NCBI GenBank assembly: GCA_050732575.1
Contig: JBOHRF010000033.1
Location: 1 to 29,316, forward strand
Source of the DNA: JBBDWZ01 sp050732575
GTDB lineage: Bacteria > Gemmatimonadota > Gemmatimonadetes > Longimicrobiales > RSA9
Length of the DNA: 29,316 bases
Direction: 5' to 3'
Both the position numbers and the translations under genes were made by a program. Below the pieces are notes generated by a model, which was not told where the DNA came from, made no database searches, and was given only the letters and a program-made list of their open reading frames with translations. Below, one piece after another: positions 22,386-29,316 of the stretch (position 1 is its first letter; each line of letters starts with the position of its first letter).

Positions 22386-23309
22386 CTAACACGCGCGCGG
22401 GCGATGCAATAACACCGGCACCATTGCGCCGCGCACGATCTTGTCCGCCACACTTCCCAATACCAGACGCAAGGCACCACCGTGGCCATGCGTGGTCAGC
22501 GTGATCAGATCCGTGGGGTGCGTCTCGGCGTACTCCAGGATAGCGGCCGCGGCGAACGTTTCCAGATCGATGGCAATTTCGACCTCAATGGCACGGGCGT
22601 GCAGACGTGCGGCCACCTTCTCCAGGTATTGGGTGGCCAGATCGCGACGGGCACGGAGCACGGCGAGGTCGACCGGGCCGGGGATGGGGATATAGTCGGG
22701 CCCCAGTCCAACCACGGGAGAGACCGCCTGCAACAGCGTGTACTTCGAGACGCCGCTTTCACCCAGAGCCATGCTGTGCTCGAGGATGGCTTCGGCTGCA
22801 CTCGATCCATCCAGCGGAACCAACACGTTGTGGAAGCGCGGCTCGAAGGCCAGGTCTGCGGGCTCTTCACTGCGCGGGCGTATCAGCAGCGTTGGAATGC
22901 GGCTGCGGCGAGCTACTGTGTCGGCCACGCTGCCCAGCCAGAATCGTTTGAGTGGGCCGTATCCATGCGTGGCCATGACGATGAGGTCGGCGCCCACATC
23001 CTTGGAGTGGCGCAACAGCGATGTGGCGCCGCGGCCGTGCCCGCTCTTCACCGTGTGTTTGACCGGTCCGCGATATATGGCTGCCACCCGCTGCGCCACG
23101 TTTCTCAGGTAGGCGAGCGGTGCATCCTGAGTGGTTGCATCCGAGGTTTCCGTGCTCAATCCGCCCACCGCGCCCAGGGTGGGCAACACGATTTCTACCG
23201 TAATCAGCTCGAGCGAGGCACCGCTGCGGCGTGCGATGCTAATGGCCACGGGCAGCGCCCATTCGGCCAGCATCGAACCATCGAGGGGCACGAGGATGGT
23301 GTGGTACAT
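22386..23309 (-). CDS. universal stress protein, tandem UspA domains
   Basis: 307 aa with two UspA domains. The first runs from MYHTILVPLDGSMLAEWALP to its ATP-type loop ATHGYGPLKRFWLGSVAD and TLLIRP. The second runs from FHNVLVPLDGSSAAEAILEHS to TTHGHGGALRLVLGSVADKIV and VLLHRP. Both halves keep the G-x2-G-x9-G-S/T-type nucleotide loop, so ATP binding is expected. Such proteins bind ATP and modulate stress responses; the exact partner is unknown. It starts 42 nt after the rfbB stop and is probably co-transcribed with rfbB. Confidence 0.9.
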   Translation of the reverse strand: MYHTILVPLDGSMLAEWALPVAISIARRSGASLELITVEIVLPTLGAVGGLSTETSDATTQDAPLAYLRNVAQRVAAIYRGPVKHTVKSGHGRGATSLLRHSKDVGADLIVMATHGYGPLKRFWLGSVADTVARRSRIPTLLIRPRSEEPADLAFEPRFHNVLVPLDGSSAAEAILEHSMALGESGVSKYTLLQAVSPVVGLGPDYIPIPGPVDLAVLRARRDLATQYLEKVAARLHARAIEVEIAIDLETFAAAAILEYAETHPTDLITLTTHGHGGALRLVLGSVADKIVRGAMVPVLLHRPRAC

Positions 23310-23351
23310 GATGCGCGCGCTCGTGCACAGTTGCTACATGAAGGACGCTAC

Positions 23352-24380
23352 TCAACCCGAGCGCGCTGATGCAGCCAGGCGCGCTGCGTACTGCCGCTCG
23401 TAGAAGCGACGATACTCACCGCTGCGGACCGATTGCAGCCAGGCCGGATTGGACCGGTACCAGGCCACCGTCTCGGCCAGGCCTCGAGTCAGCTCGTGTT
23501 GCGGCTGCCAGCCCAGCTGGCTCGAGATCCTGGTGTGATCCATGGCGTAGCGGCGATCGTGACCGGGGCGATCGGGCACAAACCAGATCAATGATTCAGA
23601 TGCGCCCGTCAACTCCAGGATCCTGCGTACCATATCGAGATTGGCGATCTCGCAATTACCGCCCACGTTGTACAACTCGCCCGGCGCTCCGCGTTCGAGC
23701 ACACAAAGCACGGCAGTGCATAAATCGTGAACATGGATCCAGTCCCGAACGTGCTGGCCATCACCGTAGACCGGCAGTGGTTTGCCTTCCAGCGCATTGG
23801 CAATCATGAGCGGGATCAGCTTTTCGGGAAACTGATACGGCCCGTAGGCATTGGAAGAGCGCAGGATGAGCGCGGGCGCCTGATGCGTGTGCACATAAGC
23901 AAGTACCAGCAAATCGGCCGCGGCCTTGGACGCGCTGTACGGACTGCTGGGCGCCAGTGTCGTGCTTTCCGTGAAGCGGCCGCTGGGACCCAGCGAGCCG
24001 TATACCTCGTCGGTCGAGATTTGCAGGAAGCGCGAGCAGTTGCGCTCGAGAGCTACATCGAGCAGCACCTGCGTGCCGCCTACATTGGTGCGTACGAACG
24101 GACCCGCATCCATGATGGAGCGATCGACATGACTTTCGGCCGCGAAGTTGACAACGGCATGGGCGCCGTTCACGGCATCACTCACCACCGCGCGATCGTT
24201 GATGTCGCCCTGGATGAACGTCAGGCGGGCATCGTGCAGCAGGTCGGCCAGATTCTCCAGATTGCCTGCGTAGGTCAGCCGATCCAGCACCGTGACCTGC
24301 ACGGTGGGCCGGCTGCTCAGGATGTGTCGAACGAAATTCGAGCCAATGAAGCCACAGCCGCCGGCAATCAGGATGCGCAT
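23352..24380 (-). CDS. rfbB: dTDP-glucose 4,6-dehydratase
   Basis: A 342-aa extended SDR enzyme producing dTDP-4-dehydro-6-deoxyglucose, a precursor of rhamnose and other deoxysugars. NAD motif GGCGFIGS (7-14), catalytic T123-D124-E125 in STDEVYG, and Y148xxxK152 in YSASK. HVRDWIHVHDLCTAV and YNVGG are family motifs. ATG 24380 is chosen because GGAG lies 9 nt upstream; a TTG five codons upstream would also be open but contains that site. No rmlA/C/D genes are nearby, so the other deoxysugar steps are encoded elsewhere. Confidence 0.92.
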   Translation of the reverse strand: MRILIAGGCGFIGSNFVRHILSSRPTVQVTVLDRLTYAGNLENLADLLHDARLTFIQGDINDRAVVSDAVNGAHAVVNFAAESHVDRSIMDAGPFVRTNVGGTQVLLDVALERNCSRFLQISTDEVYGSLGPSGRFTESTTLAPSSPYSASKAAADLLVLAYVHTHQAPALILRSSNAYGPYQFPEKLIPLMIANALEGKPLPVYGDGQHVRDWIHVHDLCTAVLCVLERGAPGELYNVGGNCEIANLDMVRRILELTGASESLIWFVPDRPGHDRRYAMDHTRISSQLGWQPQHELTRGLAETVAWYRSNPAWLQSVRSGEYRRFYERQYAARLAASARSG

Positions 24381-24452
24381 CTTTCGCTGCTCCAAATTTT
24401 GCGCGGATCCTGCAACCTACACAGTGCTTTGCGATCCGGCCAATCGTGCAGC

Positions 24453-24884
24453 TCAGACATCGAAGATCACGCGCGCTCGCCACGCTCCGTCGTGCGGGCG
24501 GACGAACAGCTGGTGGTAGGTCACGGCCTTGATCTCGCGCCGCGCAGCGCGACCGGCCGGGACGCCGGTAAGCTCGGCTGCCAGCTCACGCTCGGTGAGT
24601 ACGGTAAACTTGGACCGGGCCAGGCGCAGCCCGGTAGTCTCGTACCAGAAGAGCAGCTCGCGCAGCCAGGCTGCCAGCAGCAAGCCCGGCTCTTCCGCTT
24701 GCAGGTGGAGGGTCAGAACCGTCGTTTCCGTTGCCGTCCCAGCCCTGGACGCGGTCTGACGGCCCAACAACAACTCGAATAGCCCGGCCGCGGCGCACTG
24801 GAACAGATCGGTCAAAGTGTCCGCGTCGATCTCAAAACCGAGATCGGCCGTGTGCTCCAGGTATCGCAATCGGGGCGCAGCCAC
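24453..24884 (-). CDS. archease
   Basis: About 143 aa. Archease is the small metal-binding activator of the RNA ligase RtcB that helps form the RtcB-GMP intermediate and allows multiple turnover. Visible hallmarks: RYLEHTADLGFEI near the start, FQCAAAGLFELL, and the C-terminal EIKAVTYHQLFV and VIFDV. The start is uncertain: GTG 24884 fits the family N-terminus, while GTG 24962 would add 26 residues with no family match. It is divergent from rtcB, which starts at 25072, so both can share a control region. Function is inferred from family and context. Confidence 0.88.
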   Translation of the reverse strand: MAAPRLRYLEHTADLGFEIDADTLTDLFQCAAAGLFELLLGRQTASRAGTATETTVLTLHLQAEEPGLLLAAWLRELLFWYETTGLRLARSKFTVLTERELAAELTGVPAGRAARREIKAVTYHQLFVRPHDGAWRARVIFDV

Positions 24885-25071
24885 CGTTCTCAAGCTCAAC
24901 AAACGTGGGAGAAATGCCGTGTTCGGCAATCGTAGAGCGGGCCAGTTGCAATGGGCAACCACGCGCTACCCATTGCCAGGGCCGCCCTGAAATCTGCATG
25001 ATCGACGCGGCCAAATGCGAAAAGGGCGCAGAGAATCGAGGGACCCGGAGCGCACGACGCGCACGCAACCG

Positions 25072-26508
25072 ATGCTGGAGCGCGTCGACCGCTTCCGCTG
25101 GCGAGTGCCGCGTCACGGCTGCATGCGTGTGGACGGACTGATTTACGCGGATGCTGAGCTCCTGCGCGAGATGGGCAGCGATGAAGCGGTGCAGCAGGTG
25201 GCGAATGTTGCCTGTCTGCCGGGCATTGTGGGTCGCTCGATCGGCATGCCCGACATCCACTGGGGTTACGGCTTTGCCATTGGTGGTGTGGCCGCCTTCG
25301 ACCCGCAAAACGGCGGCGTGATCAGTCCCGGTGGTGTGGGCTACGACATCAATTGCGGCGTCCGTCTGCTGCGCTCCGCTGTGACCGCCGATGAGCTGCG
25401 GCCGCACAATGCCAATCTCATCAATCAGATCATGCGCGATGTGCCGGCCGGCGTGGGTGCCCACTACAAGACTTTCGCGCTGAGTGATGCCGAAGTGCGC
25501 GCCGTGCTGGAGCAGGGTGCGGGCTGGCTGGTGGACAAAGGCTGGGCCACCCCGGAGGACATCGAGTGCACAGAAGCGCGCGGCAGACTGGCCGGCGCCG
25601 ATCCGGACCAGGTGAGTGAGCGAGCCGTACAACGCGGCCGCAACCAACTGGGGACCGTGGGCTCGGGCAATCATTTCATCGAGATCGGATACGTGGACCA
25701 CATCTTCGATGACACCGTGGCCCGTGCCTTTGGACTCGAGCAGGACCACGTGACCGTGCTCATCCATTCGGGTTCGCGCGGACTGGGTTACCAGGTGTGC
25801 GATGATTTCCTGCAGACCATGACAGGCGCAGCTGCACGCGCAAACATTCAACTGCCCGATCGCCAACTCGCCTGTGCGCCCCTGGATTCGGTAGAAGCAA
25901 AGAATTACCTGGGCGCCATGAACGCCGCGGCCAACTTTGCCTTTGCCAACCGCCAGCTGATGGCGCAGCGCGTGCGCGACGCGTTTGCCCACGTGCTGGG
26001 CCGGCCCTGGACCGAGCTGGGACTCACGCAGGTGTACGATGTAGCGCACAACATCGCGAAGTGGGAAGAGTATGAAGTCGACGGGAAAGCGCGTCGCCTG
26101 TGTGTGCATCGCAAAGGCGCCACGCGCGCATTCCCGCGCGCACATCCCGAACTGCCGGATGTGTATCGCGATGTGGGGCAGCCCGTGCTCATCCCGGGCG
26201 ACATGGGCCGCTATTCTTTCATCCTGGTGGGCACCGAGCAGGCCATGCAAGAGAGTTTTGGCTCGTGCTGCCACGGCGCCGGCCGGCGCATGAGCCGGCA
26301 CCAGGCCAAGAAGTCGGCGCGCGGTCGCAACCTAAAAACAGAATTGAAGGCGCGCGGCATCGAAGTGCGCGCAACTTCCTACGCAACGGTCGCGGAGGAG
26401 ATTCCCGAAGCGTACAAGGATGTCTCCGAAGTTGTCGATGTCGTGCACGGCGCAGGCATAGGCCACAAAGTGGCACGCTTGAGGCCGCTGGCCGTGTTGA
26501 AGGGCTAG
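25072..26508 (+). CDS. rtcB: RNA-splicing ligase RtcB
   Basis: A 478-aa GTP/Mn-dependent 3'-phosphate RNA ligase. MLERVDRFRWRVP matches the usual start, so ATG 25072 is preferred over ATG 25015. Motifs: MPDIHWGYGFAIGGVAAFD (59-77), VGYDINCGVRLL with Mn-binding C95, GSGNHFIEIG, HSGSRGLG, YDVAHNIAKWE, HRKGATRAFP, and the guanylylated histidine H401 in CCHGAGR. It seals 2',3'-cyclic phosphate or 3'-phosphate ends to 5'-OH in RNA repair or tRNA splicing. The divergent archease is its known activator. Confidence 0.94.
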   Translation: MLERVDRFRWRVPRHGCMRVDGLIYADAELLREMGSDEAVQQVANVACLPGIVGRSIGMPDIHWGYGFAIGGVAAFDPQNGGVISPGGVGYDINCGVRLLRSAVTADELRPHNANLINQIMRDVPAGVGAHYKTFALSDAEVRAVLEQGAGWLVDKGWATPEDIECTEARGRLAGADPDQVSERAVQRGRNQLGTVGSGNHFIEIGYVDHIFDDTVARAFGLEQDHVTVLIHSGSRGLGYQVCDDFLQTMTGAAARANIQLPDRQLACAPLDSVEAKNYLGAMNAAANFAFANRQLMAQRVRDAFAHVLGRPWTELGLTQVYDVAHNIAKWEEYEVDGKARRLCVHRKGATRAFPRAHPELPDVYRDVGQPVLIPGDMGRYSFILVGTEQAMQESFGSCCHGAGRRMSRHQAKKSARGRNLKTELKARGIEVRATSYATVAEEIPEAYKDVSEVVDVVHGAGIGHKVARLRPLAVLKG

Positions 26509-26607
26509 GGCGACGGTGAGGGCAAGGAACACAATGGGCGCGGGCGCGAATGACTTTGGACCACGTTCGGTGCGTGCTTCTTCGGTAATCACGTGCGGGA
26601 GGAAATT

Positions 26608-27862
26608 ATGAAGCCTGCGGATGCGTCATGGCGCGTGGTTGCGCGGGCTCTGACGTGCCTTTCGCTTGCGGTGGTGGCCGCATGTGGTTCGGATGCTTCG
26701 CCCGCGGGCTTCACGGAGCGTGATAGTTCGGGTATTCGCATCGCGGAGAATCGCGGAGCGCCGGCGCAGACCTGGACAGTGACTGCCGAGCCTCTGGTCG
26801 AGATTGGCGCGGTGGAAGGTGATACAACCCAACTGTTCCACAATGTGAGCGGCGCGCTCGTTGTTGGCGACCGTATAGTGATCGCCCATGGTGCAGCACC
26901 GCTGCTCCGTTGGTTCGATCGTGAAGGCAAGTTTGTGCAGGGCGCTGGTAGGACGGGCGGCGGACCGGGAGAATTCCAGGGCCTGGAAGGTGGTGGGCGC
27001 GTATGGGCGCTCTGGCCGCTTGGTCCGGATTCCATCGCAACCTGGGAGCACTCGCCGCGCCGCATGCAGGTCTTCGATGCGAAATGCGCGATTCGCGCGA
27101 GCGGTTACACTGGCGCTTGCGTCTGACTTTCCGGCTGGGTCGTTTCCCCAAATTGTAGGTCGGCTGGGTAACCATGGATTCATTGCGGCCTTGTCGGCGC
27201 GCGGGACCAGCGAACCTTCCAACCGGACCGGCACGTGGCGAGAGCCGATAACCTATGCCAGATGGACGAACCATGGTTCGTTTGCCGGCAGCGTCGCTCA
27301 AGTACCAGGCTTCGAATATTTCAATGCTGAATTCAATGGTCGCCGGTATGCCGGACGGCCACCTTTTGCGCGACCGCCAGTAGCGTGGTCGGACAGCAAC
27401 CGGCTGTACTACGGAACCGCCGACCAGTTCGAGATCGCCGTATACGAGCCAACGGGAGCTCTCACGATGCTGATCCGGCGTGTTGTGCCCCGCCGACCGG
27501 TCACCGATGCCAACATTGCCGCGTACATCGAAGAGCGCATGGCCGAGGCACCCAACGATCCCGCGCAGCGAGGCGGCTGGGAGACTTCACTCAGGGACTC
27601 GCCCTATCCCGACAGTCTGCCCGCCTATCGCAGAATACGCGTGGACCGCACGGGCGCGCTGTGGGTTCAGGACTACGACATGCCGGGTGAAGCGAATGTG
27701 TCGTGGCATGTCTTCGATCGCGCGGGCCGCTGGCTGTCCAGCGTCACCGTGCCGCGCGCCTGGCAGATCCAGGACATCGGCCATGACTACATGCTGGTGC
27801 TGCTCACCAACGAGCTGGACGTGGAAGTTGTGCGCAAGTACGGGCTGACGCGGGGAAACTGA
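26608..27862 (+). pseudogene. six-bladed beta-propeller lipoprotein, frameshifted
   Basis: The gene starts at ATG 26608 behind a strong GGGAGG site. A signal peptide ends in the lipobox VVAAC (C26), then a GFTERDSSGIRIAEN segment and propeller blades. The first frame runs to a stop at 27124-27126, but the homologous continuation is in another frame: after MQVFDA, deleting one base of the AAA at 27082-27084 joins the protein to ARFARAVTLALASDFPAGSFPQ and onward to a natural stop at 27860-27862. The second part (about 260 aa) keeps blade sequence such as GFIAALSARG and SDSNRLYYGTADQFEIAVYEP. It is either a recent pseudogene or a sequencing or assembly indel. These lipoproteins are common in Gemmatimonadota; their role is unknown. 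Confidence 0.85.
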
Positions 27863-27864
27863 TG

Positions 27865-28033
27865 GCGGACCACCACCACGAACTCCCGTTTCGGCCGTTT
27901 CCAACATGGCGACCGACGGTACCGACTGGAGGAGGGGCAGGCCTCCTCTCGCAATAAGACAACAAGTGCAGAAAGCCCGCACGTCACATCATGGCGATAT
28001 GAGTCAAAACGGGAGTTCGTGGTGGTGGTCCGC
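27865..28033. repeat. perfect 27-bp inverted repeat enclosing 115 bp
   Basis: The left arm (27865-27891) and right arm (28007-28033) are exact reverse complements over 27 bp, with 27892-28006 between. The left arm begins 3 nt after the propeller gene stop. The right arm covers the GTG start region of the next gene and encodes its MVVVR. The inside has a smaller GAGGAGG/CCTCCTC palindrome near 27930-27950. No clear target-site duplication was seen. Confidence 0.95.
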
Positions 28034-28660
28034 ATAGACGGCGACCTTGTGATCCCTGCACAGGCAACCGGGCTGGTGCTGTTTGCGCACGGCAGCGGCA
28101 GCTCGCGCAAGAGCCCACGCAACCGCTACGTGGCGGGTGTGCTGCAGCAGGCGGGCATCGGCACGCTGTTGTTCGACCTGCTCACTGCGAAGGAAGAAGC
28201 CGTTGACGCGCGCACGGGGGAATTGCGTTTCGATGTCCATCTGCTGGCGGAACGACTGGTAGAGGCGACGGATTGGCTGCAACAACAGGAGCGCGTGCTT
28301 GCCATGCGCATCGGGTACTTTGGCGCCAGCACGGGCGCGGCTGCGGCCCTGATGGCGGCGGCGCGCACACCTGAGCGCATCGCGGCCGTGGTATCACGCG
28401 GCGGCCGGCCCGACCTGGCCGCAGCGGAGCTGCGCGAGGTAAAGGCGCCCACCCTTCTCATCGTGGGCGGCCGCGACCAGGAAGTCATCACGCTGAACGA
28501 ACGGGCGCTGGCCGAGCTGATCTGTGAGAAGCGCTTGGCAATCGTACCGGGCGCCACCCACTTGTTCGAGGAGCCCGGTACCCTGGAGCAGGTGGCGCAA
28601 CTGGCGCGCGACTGGTTCTCGAGCCGGCTGGCGCCGCGCGCGTCTGGCACGCAGCGCTGA
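28019..28660 (+). CDS. dienelactone hydrolase-like alpha/beta hydrolase
   Basis: 213 aa. The oxyanion region LVLFAHGSGSSRKSPRN is at 19-35. The nucleophile elbow GYFGASTGAAAAL gives S104, GGRDQEVI gives D153 and GATHLFEEPG gives H181, a complete Ser-Asp-His triad. The protein belongs to the group annotated as dienelactone hydrolase or alpha/beta hydrolase; related domains are often fused to a phosphoribosyltransferase, which is absent here. The substrate is unknown. GTG 28019, 28022 or 28025 can serve as start. All lie in the right arm of the inverted repeat, so its first codons and expression depend on that element. It converges on the next gene with a 7-nt gap. Confidence 0.82.
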   Translation: MVVVRIDGDLVIPAQATGLVLFAHGSGSSRKSPRNRYVAGVLQQAGIGTLLFDLLTAKEEAVDARTGELRFDVHLLAERLVEATDWLQQQERVLAMRIGYFGASTGAAAALMAAARTPERIAAVVSRGGRPDLAAAELREVKAPTLLIVGGRDQEVITLNERALAELICEKRLAIVPGATHLFEEPGTLEQVAQLARDWFSSRLAPRASGTQR

Positions 28661-28667
28661 CGTTTGA

Positions 28668-28976
28668 CTACGCCATGGGCACTTCGGGTGTGACCCGAGC
28701 CTCGACCTCGGCCACCGAATTGTGCAAGCGGTCCTTGCCGCCCTCATGATCGTCCACGGTGATCATCATGAAGACGCGATCGTACTGGCGGTGCAACGCC
28801 TGCTCCGCGCGGTGAAGGACGGGCATGACCTGATCCCACTCGCCTTCCACCACGGTGCTCATGCCGTTCACCTGGTAACTCAACTTTGCGTCTTCAATGG
28901 ACTGAACGACTTCCGCTACCGGTCCGGCAATCGAGCCGTCGACACCCATGGGCAATACCGTGACGCCAAATAGCAT
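28668..28976 (-). CDS. thiamine-binding protein, MTH1187/YqgV family (DUF77)
   Basis: A 102-aa small ferredoxin-like-fold protein. MLFGVTVLPMGVDGSIAGPVAEVVQSIEDAKLSYQVNGMSTVVEGEWDQVMPVLHRAEQAL follows the family pattern in which dimers bind thiamine or its pyrimidine; no enzyme activity is known. It starts at ATG 28976 with the strong AGGGAGG site a few nt upstream, which decides the start; the much longer open frame upstream runs antisense to the next gene. It is divergent from the FAD oxidoreductase at 29130. Confidence 0.85.
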   Translation of the reverse strand: MLFGVTVLPMGVDGSIAGPVAEVVQSIEDAKLSYQVNGMSTVVEGEWDQVMPVLHRAEQALHRQYDRVFMMITVDDHEGGKDRLHNSVAEVEARVTPEVPMA

Positions 28977-29050
28977 GACAACCTCCCTGTTGAGATGAGA
29001 CGGTTCGAGTTGCAACTCGCGCGCCGGCAGGAGAAGAACTTCCGGAAGGG

Positions 29051-29074
29051 AGTAAGAGAGTAAGAGAGTAAGAG
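29051..29074. repeat. 8-bp tandem repeat, unit agtaagag (3 copies)
   Basis: Three perfect copies in the divergent spacer between the thiamine-binding protein and the FAD oxidoreductase. It is a different repeat unit from every other spacer array in the window. Confidence 0.92.
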
Positions 29075-29129
29075 GGGAAACAGATGCTGGCCCTGAGGCG
29101 CCGCAAACCGAACCAGCTAGTTTAGACGC

Positions 29130-29316
29130 ATGCGTGAGCCAGAATCCAAAGCTGACATTGTGATTGTAGGCTCGGGCCCGGGCGGAGCGACCGCGGCGCG
29201 CGCGCTGGCGCGCGCTGGGAAGCAGGTGCTGCTGCTGGAGCGCGGGCGCGATTGGCGCAAAAGCGTTCTGTACGGCACGTACCCGGGTGCGCTGCTCTAT
29301 ACAGACCGGCATGCAC
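29130..29316 (+). CDS. FAD-dependent oxidoreductase, GMC-like (start only)
   Basis: The reading frame from ATG 29130 runs to the window edge (62 complete codons). ADIVIVGSGPGGATAARALARAG and VLLLERG give the Rossmann dinucleotide fold with the GSGPGG motif and terminal Glu for the ribose of FAD. DWRKSVLYGTYPGALLY resembles the start of GMC-type alcohol/cholesterol oxidases, but the family cannot be fixed from this fragment. It has no strong Shine-Dalgarno. It is divergent from the MTH1187-type gene. Confidence 0.8.
   Translation, partial: MREPESKADIVIVGSGPGGATAARALARAGKQVLLLERGRDWRKSVLYGTYPGALLYTDRHA

Noticed and set aside
24885..24962. Extra 26 N-terminal residues of archease
   Set aside because: No resemblance to the family; the conserved protein begins at RYLEHTAD, and the region faces the divergent rtcB gene.
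24832..26301. 489-codon minus-strand reading frame across rtcB
   Set aside because: Antisense shadow of rtcB: the plus strand shows every RtcB motif and the minus frame has none.
27865..28033. Integron attC site
   Set aside because: Perfect 27-bp arms lack the core GTTRRRY/RYYYAAC sites and the bulged bases typical of attC; no cassette array or integrase is seen.

Overview
The window is a GC-rich bacterial chromosome segment with dense, mostly single-copy genes. The lipoprotein at 26608-27862 starts, after its lipobox, with a 'TERDSSGIRIAEN' segment. Together with abundant beta-propeller lipoproteins, a TolC/HlyD/ABC efflux set and a lone 4-hydroxybenzoyl-CoA-reductase-like enzyme, this suggests a Gemmatimonadota member. 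That assignment is inferred from family style, because the window has no rRNA or other phylogenetic marker. No tRNA, rRNA or CRISPR array was seen.

Layout. (1) 1-10000 is a catabolic island on the plus strand. It holds the small and large subunits of a 4-hydroxybenzoyl-CoA-reductase-like molybdenum enzyme, an RraA/HMG-CHA aldolase family protein, a SLC1/DAACS-type carboxylate symporter, and a LeuC/LeuD-like (aconitase family) hydratase pair with altered substrate-site residues. A minus-strand kelch protein follows, then a nitroreductase and the FAD/[4Fe-4S] subunit of the molybdenum enzyme, so that enzyme's genes are split. (2) 10279-11208 is an IS1595-like transposase reading frame that seems to have lost catalytic residues, followed by a noncoding gap. 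(3) 11555-17930 is housekeeping and amino-acid metabolism: a dipeptide epimerase, converging on a compact minus-strand operon lspA-bcp-thrB-thrC, then a nicotinamidase-like hydrolase and ispG. (4) 17994-22299 holds a small membrane zinc-ribbon protein and the efflux set TolC, membrane fusion protein and ABC ATPase, with no permease. (5) 22386-24380, minus strand, holds a tandem universal stress protein and a dTDP-glucose 4,6-dehydratase. (6) 24453-26508 is a divergent archease/RtcB RNA-ligation pair. (7) 26608-29316 holds a frameshifted propeller lipoprotein, a 169-bp element bounded by a perfect 27-bp inverted repeat, a dienelactone-hydrolase-like protein, a thiamine-binding (MTH1187-type) protein and the start of an FAD oxidoreductase.

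The most unusual features are noncoding. Many spacers are built from locus-specific short tandem repeats of 6, 8 or 9 bp, often placed as inverted pairs that can form regular hairpins. The same 9-bp family occurs at 3-205 and at 17932-17980, and a 6-bp family flanks the HlyD-ABC genes in inverted orientation. The 27-bp perfect inverted repeat at 27865-28033 ends inside the first codons of the downstream hydrolase and is a candidate invertible or mobile element. The other main point is the metabolic island: a putative reductive aromatic enzyme beside an aldolase and a divergent aconitase-family hydratase whose substrate is not obvious.
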